The notes beneath the pieces are model-generated. The model ran no database searches, had not been told where the DNA came from, and saw only the letters and a program-made list of their open reading frames with translations. This document shows, piece by piece, positions 50,883-59,965 of a DNA stretch of 64,000 bases. Numbering within the stretch: the stretch's first letter is position 1; each line of letters opens with the position of its first letter. Where the stretch lies: assembly GCF_011299615.1 (NCBI RefSeq), contig NZ_CP049861.1:806001-870000 (forward strand), in the 5' to 3' direction. Origin of the DNA: Erysipelothrix sp. HDW6C. Its GTDB lineage: Bacteria > Bacillota_I > Bacilli_A > Erysipelotrichales > Erysipelotrichaceae. The translations under genes were made by a program, and so were the position numbers.

Positions 50883-52262
50883 ATGAACTGGGTCGCAGTA
50901 GGAATTGGAGTAGCAGTCGTACTTATTGTTGTGATTGTTACCACAGGATATGTCAAAGCATCACCTGATATTGCATTTATTATTACAGGATTTAGAAAGA
51001 ATGTTCGCTATGTTATTGGACGTTCTGCAGTGATGATTCCTTTTTTGGAAAAGAAAGACTATTTGATTCTAAAACTCGTACAAGTTGATATTCGTACAGA
51101 ATCAGCAGTGCCAACACAAGAGTTTATCAACGTTCGTGTTGATGGTGTTGCCAACGTTAAGATTGATAAGCAATCCGATTTGATTGAGCGCGCTGCAGAA
51201 AACTTCTTAAATAAAGATGATAAATATATTGCAGCAATCGCCCAACAAGTCCTTGAAGGGAACATGCGTGAGATTATTGGACAAATGAAACTCACTGAAC
51301 TTGTTCATAACCGTGATGTCTTTGCACAGAAGGTGCAAGAATCAACCGAAGACGAACTCGGACGTATGGGACTTATTGTTGTTAACTTGACCATTCAAAA
51401 TTTTGTCGATGACAATCAAGTGATCGAAAACCTTGGTATTGATAACATTACAAAGATTAAAAAAGAAGCTGCCATTGCAAAGGCACAAAGTACGCGTGAT
51501 ATTGCCATTGCCCAATCAGAGTCTGACAAAGAGGCAAATGATGCACGTATAACAGCAGAAACAGAAATTGAACAAAAGAATACAGACCTCGAAATCAAGA
51601 AATCACAACTCAAAGATATAGCGGAACGTGAACGTGCGCGTGCTGATATTGCCTATCAAATCGCCACAGAACAATCACGTAAAGCATTAGAAATTGAACG
51701 TGAGAATGCGGAAATTGCAAAGGCTGAAAAGCAATCAGAACGTCTTGATAAAGAGATTGAAATTCAAGAACGAAAACTAAGTGCAGAAGTTGGAAAAGTT
51801 GCGGAAGCAGATCGTTATCGTGAACAACAAATTGCGGATGCAAAGGCATATGCAATTGAAAAAGAAGCTGAAGCAATGGCGAAAAAAGCCATTGCGGTTC
51901 GAGAACTTGGATTGGCTGAAGCTGATGTTATGCGTCAAAAGGCCGAAGCGCAAAATGTGCTTAACCAACAAGCCCTTGCAACACGCGTTATCGACCTGTT
52001 ACCTGAAATGATTGGCAGCCTATCTGCACCTTTAAACAATGTAGATACAATTACAATGTATGGTGAAGGAAACGTAAGCCAATTCATGGGTGATCAAGTC
52101 AAATCCATGGAATCCGTATTTAGCGGTGTGAAACAAGCAACAGGCTTGGATCTTGCGGAGATAATGCAAGGAAAGATTATTGCTGAAGCCACGGGTGATG
52201 CAATCGGAAAAGGATTACATTCTGAGATTGTAAACCATGATGAAGTAAAAGTAGAAGAGTAG
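50883..52262 (+). CDS. Flotillin-like SPFH protein
   Basis: The protein has 459 residues. An N-terminal membrane helix (5-24) leads to a PHB/SPFH domain (about 28-190; ITGFRKNVRYVIGRSAVMIP, AAENFLNKDD), then a long Ala/Glu/Lys-rich coiled coil (about 190-380) and a flotillin C-terminus (VIDLLPEMIGSLSAPLNNVDTITMYG is the region type). Flotillins organise membrane microdomains. No NfeD-like partner is next to it. GGGAGG precedes the ATG; a strong terminator follows. Confidence 0.92.
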   Translation: MNWVAVGIGVAVVLIVVIVTTGYVKASPDIAFIITGFRKNVRYVIGRSAVMIPFLEKKDYLILKLVQVDIRTESAVPTQEFINVRVDGVANVKIDKQSDLIERAAENFLNKDDKYIAAIAQQVLEGNMREIIGQMKLTELVHNRDVFAQKVQESTEDELGRMGLIVVNLTIQNFVDDNQVIENLGIDNITKIKKEAAIAKAQSTRDIAIAQSESDKEANDARITAETEIEQKNTDLEIKKSQLKDIAERERARADIAYQIATEQSRKALEIERENAEIAKAEKQSERLDKEIEIQERKLSAEVGKVAEADRYREQQIADAKAYAIEKEAEAMAKKAIAVRELGLAEADVMRQKAEAQNVLNQQALATRVIDLLPEMIGSLSAPLNNVDTITMYGEGNVSQFMGDQVKSMESVFSGVKQATGLDLAEIMQGKIIAEATGDAIGKGLHSEIVNHDEVKVEE

Positions 52263-52264
52263 TT

Positions 52265-52304
52265 AAGAAGACAAGCGCAAGATACTGTGCTTGTCTTCTT
52301 TTTG
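52265..52304 (+). terminator. Terminator after the flotillin gene
   Basis: A 12-bp perfect stem (52265-52276 with 52289-52300), then T. Confidence 0.92.
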
Positions 52305-52448
52305 AATGTAACTTCCCTTTAGATACTCTCCTAGAATTTATCGACTATTGATGACATAAAAATGTGGTTTAAGAACATATGGTTCAATTAATACACTAAT
52401 TTGATAAACTTCATAAGTAATTATAGGGAAAGAAAAAGGAGAAATAAT

Positions 52449-52940
52449 ATGGAAGAATTAAATTTTGTTGAAGAGGGGTATCAAAAATTTGGGGGATGGC
52501 TCATGTTCTTTGCAATCGCTCAGGGGCTAGGTATTATTTTTGTAATATTTACGTATTTGAACTTTAGCTCACAATTTAGCCAATTGGGTTCGTATGTTGC
52601 TATTGCACTGGGATCCATTAAAAACACATTGTTATTGATGACAATTGTTGGAATTGCATGTTCAGCGGCTTTAATCTATTTTGTGACTCAACCAAATCCG
52701 AAAGCTATCAAAACTGTGAAAATGATCTTAGTCGGATCTCTTGTAGCTCAATTCGTATTTTCGATGATGCTGTCCGGTCAATTTGCAGAATTTGGAGTGA
52801 GCTATCCAATGACAAATACAATTTCAGGGGTAGTTGGTTTGGGAATTTGGTTAGCATATTTCAGTAAGTCCAAACGCGTACAAATTTTCTATAAATTAGA
52901 TCCACGTCTTGCTCAAGAAGTTCCATCCGAATTGTCGTAA
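52449..52940 (+). CDS. DUF2569-like four-helix membrane protein
   Basis: The protein has 163 residues. The N-terminal GYQKFGGWLMFFAIAQGLG and four membrane helices resemble DUF2569 proteins (often start with GGWL), whose role is unknown. ATG 52449 follows AAAGGAG; the longer frame from 52401 has no ribosome site. The 186-bp gap before it holds the flotillin terminator and AT-rich sequence with no clear promoter. Confidence 0.75.
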   Translation: MEELNFVEEGYQKFGGWLMFFAIAQGLGIIFVIFTYLNFSSQFSQLGSYVAIALGSIKNTLLLMTIVGIACSAALIYFVTQPNPKAIKTVKMILVGSLVAQFVFSMMLSGQFAEFGVSYPMTNTISGVVGLGIWLAYFSKSKRVQIFYKLDPRLAQEVPSELS

Positions 52941-53016
52941 ATTATGTTACTCGCTGGCAAGTCTTAGCGACGCAGGTGTCGTATGATATAATATGACTAA
53001 TGAAGTAGGTGAGACT

Positions 53017-53589
53017 ATGAAAAAGCGAAAACCTAAATTTGGATTTTTATTGGGGTTAAATGCTGTTTTGGGTATTATTTTCTTAGCGCTATTGATTCGT
53101 AATTTTCAAGTTCAAGCGGAAACGCGCGGCACTAAAGTGGCGAAGACACTTGCGAAGCAAACGCGTGAATATGGAATTCAGTTATTACCGGAAGTTGTCA
53201 TCGATGAAGACTACGAGTTTCTCGATGGCGATATTTCCAGTTTTGACCGCTTAAAAAGCATTACCATTGCCGAACAAAGCAGATACGATGATCTTAAGTT
53301 CTATGTTACCAAAATAGACAAGACAAAAGGCTACACTGTGATGTGTTCTTTGGATGAGAAACGTGTCGTTGGCTGGGAACATAATCCGAATCCTGATGAT
53401 GGAGACAAGGGTTATCCGACAGGACCAATGCTTGAGTCGGATTGTGCTGCATTGGTTGATTATGAGGAAGAGACAGTATCGATTCATGAAGATACGATGG
53501 TCACCTTCGAGGCGACATTCAATGGTAAAGTGCGTCGTATCGCCGTCAATGTGATAGATTTAACGAAACCTTTTAACCTTATACCATAA
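53017..53589 (+). CDS. Membrane-anchored protein of unknown function
   Basis: The protein has 190 residues. A Lys-rich start and one signal-anchor (about 8-28) are followed by an external domain with two cysteines (VMCSLDEK; ESDCAALV) and no known motif. A TATAAT at 52987-52992 abuts an upstream ATG (52993), so ATG 53017 with AGGTGAG ahead is preferred. It is a single-gene unit with a terminator. Confidence 0.68.
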   Translation: MKKRKPKFGFLLGLNAVLGIIFLALLIRNFQVQAETRGTKVAKTLAKQTREYGIQLLPEVVIDEDYEFLDGDISSFDRLKSITIAEQSRYDDLKFYVTKIDKTKGYTVMCSLDEKRVVGWEHNPNPDDGDKGYPTGPMLESDCAALVDYEEETVSIHEDTMVTFEATFNGKVRRIAVNVIDLTKPFNLIP

Positions 53590-53592
53590 ATT

Positions 53593-53620
53593 GAGGGCCG
53601 CAAATGCGGCTCTTTTCTTT
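53593..53620 (+). terminator. Terminator
   Basis: A GC-rich 9-bp stem (53593-53601 with 53606-53614, wobbles included), AAAT loop and T-rich tail. Confidence 0.75.
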
Positions 53621-53684
53621 TGTGCATCCACTCGTAAAGTTAGTATCTATGGTAAAATTAGAGTAGAGAGCAAGAGGGAATGCT

Positions 53685-54506
53685 ATGAGTGAACATTATT
53701 TTTTAATTAATGAAGTTGCTAAATTGCACAATATGAGTAAGAAGACGCTGATCTATTATGATCGCATTGGGATTTTTAAGCCGGATCACATTGATGAAGA
53801 AACAGGATACCGATACTATTTACGCGAGCAGTTTCCTTATTTGAAACAAATCATGTACCTAAAGAAGCTTGATTTCTCATTGGATGAGATTCAAGAACTC
53901 TTGGAGAATCGCCAGTTTGCACCACTAATTGATAAATTATCGACACGCCTGGTTGAAGTGGACACTGAAATTACCCACCTTCATGAGATGAAACAGGACT
54001 TAGAATACTTAATTGACTTCTATCAACAAGTCCAATTCATCGATGATCGGGATCTTTTTAAGCCGGGAATAAAATTATTTAATACAAGAACAGTTATTTA
54101 TGAGCTCTGTGATGATCAAAATGATAAGCAACAAGTGATGTTGGCATACCGTAAAATGTTGCGAACTTTGATAAGTTTGAACATTTTTTCACAAATGCCG
54201 TATGGGACAATTCACCTTGCACCTGAGGAATCTGGACAAGATTACTATCAAAAAGTGGGCTCGTTTATTTCATTACCTCACAGTATGGGTTTACCAAATG
54301 AGATTGAACAACCACGTGGAAAGTACGCTTATATGTACAAGAAAGGCGGTTATTATGATGAATCGTCGCTTAATAAATTATTGAAATGGATTAAAGATAA
54401 TGGCTATACTCCTGTGGGTAATGTATATGATTTTTCACTGATCGACTATACATTTACAAAATCTGAAAGTGATATGATTCAAGAAATTCAAATAAGAATT
54501 GAGTAG
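53685..54506 (+). CDS. MerR family regulator with C-terminal effector domain
   Basis: The protein has 273 residues. The MerR winged helix (FLINEVAKLHNMSKKTLIYYD and TGYRYYLREQ) occupies 1-75, followed by a coiled coil (about 80-120) and a GyrI/BmrR-like ligand domain (about 130-270; RTVIYELCD, PRGKYAYMYKKGGY). BmrR-type proteins bind hydrophobic cations or metabolites. A classical MerR promoter starts 8 bp after its stop codon and drives the EIIC-like/D-LDH genes, so those are its probable targets. AGAGGGA precedes the ATG. Confidence 0.9.
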   Translation: MSEHYFLINEVAKLHNMSKKTLIYYDRIGIFKPDHIDEETGYRYYLREQFPYLKQIMYLKKLDFSLDEIQELLENRQFAPLIDKLSTRLVEVDTEITHLHEMKQDLEYLIDFYQQVQFIDDRDLFKPGIKLFNTRTVIYELCDDQNDKQQVMLAYRKMLRTLISLNIFSQMPYGTIHLAPEESGQDYYQKVGSFISLPHSMGLPNEIEQPRGKYAYMYKKGGYYDESSLNKLLKWIKDNGYTPVGNVYDFSLIDYTFTKSESDMIQEIQIRIE

Positions 54507-54513
54507 TAATCCC

Positions 54514-54544
54514 TTTACCATGCCCCTAGGGCATCCCTTACGAT
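54514..54544 (+). promoter_or_regulatory. MerR-type promoter with 19-bp spacer and central palindrome
   Basis: TTTACC (54514-54519) and TACGAT (54539-54544) are 19 bp apart; the spacer starts with the palindrome ATGCCC-CTA-GGGCAT (54520-54534). Long spacers of 19-20 bp with a dyad are the hallmark of MerR-activated promoters. Confidence 0.82.
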
Positions 54545-54583
54545 AGTTGTGAAAAGTATAACAAGACTTTCGGAGGAGAAAAA

Positions 54584-55612
54584 ATGAAGGATTATACATT
54601 TAAAGATTTTATCAATAAAATCTTAACAGGTATGAGTGTGGGTATTGTTGTTGCACTGATACCAGGCGCACTCTTGGGGGAATTAGCAAAAGCGTTTAAC
54701 TGGACACAAGTTGCAGAACTTACAAACATTGCAACACGTTTACTCTCAGTTGTTATGGGGCTAACAATTGCGATGCAATTTAAACTAACACCAATTCAAT
54801 CGGGAACACTTGCAATTACAACTGCTATTGGTTCGGGCGCATTTAAGTTTGTTGATGGAACATTGGTTCTTGGTGGTATTGGCGATGTTATTAACGCTGG
54901 CTTAATTGCTGGAATTGCAGTTGCTGCAATGCTGCTTATTGGGGGCCGACTCAAGGCTTATACCATCTTAGTTGTACCAGCACTTATTATTACTGTCATC
55001 GGTAGTTTGGGTCTCTTTACACTTCCATATGTTTCATCCCTTACAGGATATATCGGACAATTGGTTGCACAATTTACAAACTTTACACCAGTTGTAGCAG
55101 GTATCTTAATCAGTATGACATTCGCATTGATGATCGTGTCACCAGTATCAACAGCTGGCGTTGCGATGGCAATTTCATTAGCTGGTGTTGGATCGGGTGC
55201 TGCAAACTTAGGAATTTGTGCTGCTGGCTTTGGCTTGGCAGTTGCAGGATATAAAGCAAATGGCTTTGGTACAAGTATTGCGCACTTCTTGGGTTCACCA
55301 AAAATGCAAATGGCCAATCTTATTAAAAATCCAAAAATTATGTTACCGATCCTATTGAATGCTGCAGTAACCGGAGCATTCGCAGGGATCTTATGCATTC
55401 AAGGAACACCAGCAAGTGCTGGATTTGGAATTAGCGGACTCATTGGACCTTTAAATCACTTAAATATCGTTGGATACACCGGTGGAAACTTATTGATAAC
55501 AGTCATTGCATTTGTTGCGATTCCTGTTGTGATGTCATTTGTTTCAACGTACATCTTTGATAACAAACTTAAAATTGTATCAGCTGATGATTACAAAGTG
55601 GATTTTAAATAA
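54584..55612 (+). CDS. PTS_EIIC_2-type membrane protein
   Basis: The protein has 342 residues, about ten membrane helices. Repeated Gly/Ala-rich segments (ITTAIGSGAFKFVDG; AISLAGVGSGAANLGICAAG) match the PTS EIIC_2 (PF13303-type) family of stand-alone membrane proteins with no EIIA or EIIB beside them. The transported compound is unknown. GGAGGAG precedes the ATG; the promoter is MerR-type. A D-lactate dehydrogenase-like gene follows in the same operon. Confidence 0.85.
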   Translation: MKDYTFKDFINKILTGMSVGIVVALIPGALLGELAKAFNWTQVAELTNIATRLLSVVMGLTIAMQFKLTPIQSGTLAITTAIGSGAFKFVDGTLVLGGIGDVINAGLIAGIAVAAMLLIGGRLKAYTILVVPALIITVIGSLGLFTLPYVSSLTGYIGQLVAQFTNFTPVVAGILISMTFALMIVSPVSTAGVAMAISLAGVGSGAANLGICAAGFGLAVAGYKANGFGTSIAHFLGSPKMQMANLIKNPKIMLPILLNAAVTGAFAGILCIQGTPASAGFGISGLIGPLNHLNIVGYTGGNLLITVIAFVAIPVVMSFVSTYIFDNKLKIVSADDYKVDFK

Positions 55613-55626
55613 AAAGGAGCCAATTT

Positions 55627-56613
55627 ATGATGAAAGTTATCGCATTCGCTGTTCGTCCTGACGAGCAAGCAGCATTTGAAAAATATACAAATGAATTAGG
55701 AATTGATATGACCTATGTTAATGAAAGTCTTGGTATGGAAAACGTAGCAATGACGCAAGGGTTTGAAACGGTATCCTTTCTTGGAAACTGTGATTTAAGC
55801 AGACCCGTCCTTGAAATTCTTGCTGCAAATGGTGTCAAATTCTTGGCATCGCGCAGTGCTGGTTTCAACAATGTTGATATGGACGCAGTAAGGGATTTGG
55901 GACTTCGTTTCTCAAATGCAAACTATTCACCAAACTGTGTATCAGATTTCGCAGTTATGTTGATCCTTATGTCCATCCGTAATATGAAAGCAATTATGAA
56001 ACGTACTGAAATCAATGATTATTCACTTCCTGGCATTCAAGGTCGTGAGATGCATAACCTAACATTTGGAGTCATTGGTACCGGTCGTATTGGCTGTGAA
56101 ACAGCGCACAGTCTTGCTGGATTCAATGGACGAATTATTGGTTATGATGTCTATGAGAATGAAAGCATTAAGGATGTCTTGGAATATGTATCATTAGATA
56201 CACTTTTCCGAGAAGCAGATGTTATTACATTACACACACCCTTGTTCGAATCAACTTATCACATTATCAATGCGGAAAATCTAGCGAAAACTAAGCCAGG
56301 TGTTGTTATTGTAAACTGTGCTCGTGGAGAACTTGTTGACAGTGATGCATTGATTGAATATGTTGAAAATGGACATATTGGCGGTGTTGGCCTCGATGTA
56401 CTTGAAGGTGAATTGGGAATCTTCCACAATAACCATCGTTTAAGCACCTTGAGTAACCACCAGTTAGCAATCCTTGAACGCCATAAAAATGTCATCGTAA
56501 CACCACACTGTGCATTCTATACAGATCAAGCGGTGTCCGATATGGTTGAAGTTGCACTGCGCTCACTTGTATCTTTTGTCGAAAATGGCGAAAGCAGCGT
56601 CGAAATAAAATAG
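55627..56613 (+). CDS. D-lactate dehydrogenase-like 2-hydroxyacid dehydrogenase (LdhA/VanH group)
   Basis: The protein has 328 residues. The family segment SRSAGFNNVDMDA near 78, NAD motif GVIGTGRIG (about 146), catalytic Arg (NCARGELVD), Glu (DVLEGELG) and His (TPHCAFYT) are all present, as in D-LDH and VanH. It interconverts a 2-keto acid and D-hydroxy acid. AAGGAG lies seven bases before ATG 55627. Being with the EIIC-like gene under a MerR promoter, it may process the transported compound rather than serve fermentation. Confidence 0.9.
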   Translation: MMKVIAFAVRPDEQAAFEKYTNELGIDMTYVNESLGMENVAMTQGFETVSFLGNCDLSRPVLEILAANGVKFLASRSAGFNNVDMDAVRDLGLRFSNANYSPNCVSDFAVMLILMSIRNMKAIMKRTEINDYSLPGIQGREMHNLTFGVIGTGRIGCETAHSLAGFNGRIIGYDVYENESIKDVLEYVSLDTLFREADVITLHTPLFESTYHIINAENLAKTKPGVVIVNCARGELVDSDALIEYVENGHIGGVGLDVLEGELGIFHNNHRLSTLSNHQLAILERHKNVIVTPHCAFYTDQAVSDMVEVALRSLVSFVENGESSVEIK

Positions 56614-56619
56614 TTCTTG

Positions 56620-56654
56620 ATACACTGTCCTTATAAAGGATGGTGTATTTTTTT
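56620..56654 (+). terminator. Terminator of the EIIC-like/D-LDH operon
   Basis: An 11-bp stem (56620-56630 with 56637-56647, two wobbles) and eight T. Confidence 0.87.
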
Positions 56655-56690
56655 CAACTCGTGTATGATTGAATATAAAGGTGGTGCATC

Positions 56691-57143
56691 ATGTTTCAAT
56701 ACACGTATCAGTTTACAACAGGGGAATATACGATAACAGAACGGGATGGCGCCATTATCGCAATTGAGAGTGTGGCAATGCCAAATCAAACAGAGTTTGA
56801 AACCCCGCTTATCAAAAAGTGTGCTCAAGAGATTCGAGAATACCTTCTAGGAAAGCGGATTGAATTTACGGTTCCCTATCGTCTAGAGGGGACTGATTTT
56901 CAAATCGAAGTCTGGAAGGCAATTGCCGCAATACCTTATGGGGAGACACGATCCTATCGAAGCATTGCTGAGCAAGTTGGACGGCCACGCGCAGCGCGCG
57001 CAGTCGGAACAGCATGCAACAGGTGCCGTCTATCCTATTTGATACCATGCCAACGTGTGTTATCCTCACAAGGATTAGGCGGTTATGGTGATAATATCAG
57101 TGAAAAAGTATTGCTCCTCAATTTGGAAGCATCAACACTTTAA
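56691..57143 (+). CDS. ogt: Methylated-DNA--protein-cysteine methyltransferase
   Basis: The protein has 150 residues. The DNA-binding helix region VWKAIAAIPYGETRSYRSIA and the Arg finger RPRAARAVGTACN are typical. The active site reads LIPCQRVLSSQG: acceptor Cys120 is present but the usual His of PCHRV is Gln. It moves O6-alkyl groups from guanine to itself. Loss of His may reduce cysteine activation; it is not an ATL protein because the Cys remains. GGTGG precedes the ATG. Confidence 0.9.
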   Translation: MFQYTYQFTTGEYTITERDGAIIAIESVAMPNQTEFETPLIKKCAQEIREYLLGKRIEFTVPYRLEGTDFQIEVWKAIAAIPYGETRSYRSIAEQVGRPRAARAVGTACNRCRLSYLIPCQRVLSSQGLGGYGDNISEKVLLLNLEASTL

Positions 57144-57192
57144 GTAACGTATTTGAATAAAATGCAGTATCGAGTGCAGGTGGAGGGAAGAT

Positions 57193-58362
57193 ATGAGAAA
57201 ACGTATCAAGTTTGTTACCGTCGATAAGATCGAGTACCGTGAATACGAAGACTTTCTAAATAGAATGGGTGCGGATGGTTGGCACCTCAGTCATGCCAAT
57301 GCTTTTTGCCAAACCTTTGAGTATCAACCAGACATGAAACGATACTACGCAGTGATTCCCAACTTAAAGATGACGGGTATGGGCCGTATTCATGAATATG
57401 AAAAACAAAAGGTGTCCTTAGAAGAATCTGGATATGCGTGGCATACGGCAGCAGGAGCGACAGATGTCTATACTTCGACCACTATGAAGAATTTTCATGA
57501 GCATGTGGGCATTGATTATCAAGCGTTGTTAGAAATTATGGAAACTGATCGTAAAACGCACATCTTTTTGATTGTGGTATATGCGATAATATTTGCCTTT
57601 TATCTTTCAATGCCGCAAAGTATCGTGTTAAGTAGGATGAGCCAACTTTTAATGATCAGCTACTTCCTTATCGTGGCAAGCTCAATTCGATATCTTTGGA
57701 ATTATAGTCGCCTTAAGAAAAGAATCTATAAACCTACAAAAACAAAATTTAAATCCTTAAGAACGGACATTCTTAGCAACAGCTGGCACATTATCTACCT
57801 CTGTGTGTTGCTTCTTATTTTTCAAACTATTTCATACAATAGAGGGTGGCAAATCATTGTCTATTACATCGCGCTTTTTAGTGTTACACTGGTACTTATT
57901 GTAGTGCTCAATAGAGTGGCGAGTGCGGGGAAGCTTGCTGGAAAAAATCATTTCCGATTTTCTCTGTTGATTGTACTGGTATTCTTTTTGAGTGGTATGC
58001 TTGTTGGGTCGAAAATCGATAGCGATACCAAACCCCCTCATTTGCCACAAAAGTTTATTGACATCGGTTGTTTTGCACCTGAATCGCAATTCTTCGAACC
58101 TTCTTGGATTGTTCAGAGAACAGAAATGACATGTCAGGGTGAAAATGTTAGCCTGTTTGAATACAAAATTCCTTTTATGAGAACACTTTTGCGTAGTATT
58201 ATAGTGCGTCAAGATGTCGTGGTTTCAGAAGGGGTTGTTACTGAAATTCAAAATTATCATTACAACGGCAGTGTGTATGTTCTCGAATTCGACAATTACA
58301 TGGTTCTAAGCTATGAGCAAATCTCTGCATCTTTATCCGAGCGACTTCTGGAAATTAAATAG
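57193..58362 (+). CDS. DUF2812-like membrane protein
   Basis: The protein has 389 residues. A soluble N-terminal domain (1-110; DFLNRMGADGWHL; RYYAVIP) resembles DUF2812, followed by membrane helices (about 117-180 and 195-275) and a C-terminal external-looking domain with two cysteines (GCFAPES, EMTCQGEN). DUF2812 proteins often accompany PadR regulators, but none is adjacent here. GGAGGGAAG precedes the ATG. Function unknown. Confidence 0.78.
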   Translation: MRKRIKFVTVDKIEYREYEDFLNRMGADGWHLSHANAFCQTFEYQPDMKRYYAVIPNLKMTGMGRIHEYEKQKVSLEESGYAWHTAAGATDVYTSTTMKNFHEHVGIDYQALLEIMETDRKTHIFLIVVYAIIFAFYLSMPQSIVLSRMSQLLMISYFLIVASSIRYLWNYSRLKKRIYKPTKTKFKSLRTDILSNSWHIIYLCVLLLIFQTISYNRGWQIIVYYIALFSVTLVLIVVLNRVASAGKLAGKNHFRFSLLIVLVFFLSGMLVGSKIDSDTKPPHLPQKFIDIGCFAPESQFFEPSWIVQRTEMTCQGENVSLFEYKIPFMRTLLRSIIVRQDVVVSEGVVTEIQNYHYNGSVYVLEFDNYMVLSYEQISASLSERLLEIK

Positions 58363-58426
58363 CGCTGTTGACTTGCATTTCAACGCTGAACACGTTATTC
58401 TTTCAATAATAAAAGTGAGGTTAACG

Positions 58427-58870
58427 ATGACACTTATTGAACAGCAAACACAGGCTTTAATTGAGGGAGAAACGGATCACATTGCCATTCTTTCAAATAT
58501 ATCTGCACTTCTGAATGAGATGTTGGTGGATATAAATTGGGTAGGTTTTTATCTCTTTGAAGAAGAGCATCTTATTCTTGGACCTTTTCAAGGCAAGGTA
58601 GCGTGTGTTCACCTTTATCCTGGTAAAGGCGTATGTTCTGCAGCACTTGAAAAAAGAAAAACGCTCTGTGTGGAGGATGTTCACGCGTTTCCGGGCCATA
58701 TTGCTTGTGACTCTGCATCAAACAGCGAATTAGTTGTCCCGATGTTTGTTGATGGGAAACCGTACGGTGTTCTGGATATTGATTCACCAACCATCGGACG
58801 ATTCTCGCAAGAAGATGCCAAGACAATGGAAGGTGTCGTGATGTTGCTCACAAATCACTTCGCACAATAA
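58427..58870 (+). CDS. msrC: Free methionine-(R)-sulfoxide reductase (GAF domain)
   Basis: The protein has 147 residues and one GAF domain. The three redox cysteines have the fRMsr spacing: Cys60 (GKVAC), Cys70 (GKGVC) and Cys94 (HIACDSASNSE), with INWVGFYL and VLDIDSP. It reduces free Met-R-sulfoxide using thioredoxin. ATG 58427 follows GTGAGG; the longer frame overlaps the DUF2812 gene in another frame and has no ribosome site. Confidence 0.93.
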   Translation: MTLIEQQTQALIEGETDHIAILSNISALLNEMLVDINWVGFYLFEEEHLILGPFQGKVACVHLYPGKGVCSAALEKRKTLCVEDVHAFPGHIACDSASNSELVVPMFVDGKPYGVLDIDSPTIGRFSQEDAKTMEGVVMLLTNHFAQ

Positions 58871-58874
58871 AAAT

Positions 58875-58902
58875 AAAACTCAGGAAAACCTGAGTTTTTA
58901 TT
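58875..58902 (+). terminator. Terminator after msrC
   Basis: A 10-bp perfect stem (58875-58884 with 58889-58898), AAAA loop and T run. Confidence 0.92.
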
Positions 58903-59004
58903 ATCCTTGTATGAATTAGTGACACTAATAATGATTTTCACACCATTTTGGTAGGCGCAGGAGGTTTATAGTGTAAAATGATAGTAAAGTCTCGGAGGAA
59001 AATT

Positions 59005-59466
59005 ATGAAAAAAATAAGCATGATGCTCGTAATGTTATTAATGCTAGCGGGTTGTGGTACATCGCAAAAAGAAAAGACAACGGTTTGTCTCAATGACACG
59101 GCGTATTTGGCATATGATTCAAGTGAGCAAATTTTTGAATCGAAAGGGGATGTCGTTCGTCACATGAGAACGAAGTCAGTGCTCTCAATGGAGAAAAACT
59201 TCGGGGTTAATGCCGATGAGTTTATTGAAATTGCACAACCAGGGTTTGACGAAATTAACAAACTGGAAGGTGTACATGTATCCATAGAAAAAATTGACGA
59301 TTCAACAATTTATGACAAAATGGAGATTGACTTTGATACTGCCGATTTTAAGCAACTTGCAAAACTAGGTCTTGTTCAACTCGATGAAAGCGATGCAACA
59401 TTTATCTCGTTGCTACGTTCGGTCTCGATGCTTGAAGAAACTGGTTTCACCTGCACGGCAGAATAG
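59005..59466 (+). CDS. DUF1307 (YehR-like) lipoprotein
   Basis: The protein has 153 residues. A lipoprotein signal ends in LMLAGC (Cys17). The mature part, with a DTAYLAYDSSEQIFESKGDV segment typed like DUF1307/YehR, has a conserved fold of unknown role. ATG 59005 has CGGAGG upstream; a longer start at 58978 sits at the predicted transcript start (TATAGT at 58967). The kinase gene follows after 4 bp. Confidence 0.83.
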   Translation: MKKISMMLVMLLMLAGCGTSQKEKTTVCLNDTAYLAYDSSEQIFESKGDVVRHMRTKSVLSMEKNFGVNADEFIEIAQPGFDEINKLEGVHVSIEKIDDSTIYDKMEIDFDTADFKQLAKLGLVQLDESDATFISLLRSVSMLEETGFTCTAE

Positions 59467-59470
59467 GACG

Positions 59471-59965
59471 ATGGCAACGCTTATCATTCTTCGTGGTAAT
59501 TCTGGGAGTGGAAAGACCACCGTTGCAAAACAACTCCAACATGAAATATCCGGTGCGATGCGAATATCCCAAGATGAAGTGCGTCGTGATGTTTTAGGTG
59601 TTGGCGATGGACAGGGTAATTTAAGTGTCAATTTAATGGAAAAGATGGCACAGTATGGTAGTGAACATTGCCCTGTGGTTATCGTTGAAGGTATTTTAAA
59701 GACGTGGGTTTATCGTGACATGCTAGAAACCATGATATCTTTCTTTGACACAACCATCAGTGTTTACTTTAAAGTATCGTTTGCTGAAACAGTTGTACGT
59801 CATCAGACAAAGCCGAATTGTGACGATTTTGGTGAGGCAGAACTGATAAGCTGGTGGAATGAAGATGACCGTTTGGGCTATGATGATGAACTTGAAATTG
59901 ATGATGCCATGACACTCAGTGAAAGTGTAAAAATGATCTTGAAAAGATACAAGGAGATACGATGA
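59471..59965 (+). CDS. P-loop (AAA_33-type) kinase
   Basis: The protein has 164 residues. Walker A RGNSGSGKTTVAK is at 7-18, followed by RISQDEVRRDVLG and VIVEGIL; it resembles small zeta-toxin or shikimate-kinase-like P-loop kinases. Substrate unknown. ATG 59471 begins the conserved fold; a longer frame overlaps the lipoprotein gene. It overlaps the next gene by ATGA. Confidence 0.83.
   Translation: MATLIILRGNSGSGKTTVAKQLQHEISGAMRISQDEVRRDVLGVGDGQGNLSVNLMEKMAQYGSEHCPVVIVEGILKTWVYRDMLETMISFFDTTISVYFKVSFAETVVRHQTKPNCDDFGEAELISWWNEDDRLGYDDELEIDDAMTLSESVKMILKRYKEIR

Noticed and set aside
52363-52392. Nine-codon ORF (MWFKNIWFN) upstream of the DUF2569-like gene
   Set aside because: Two Trp codons are suggestive of attenuation, but there is no ribosome site and no terminator/antiterminator pair.
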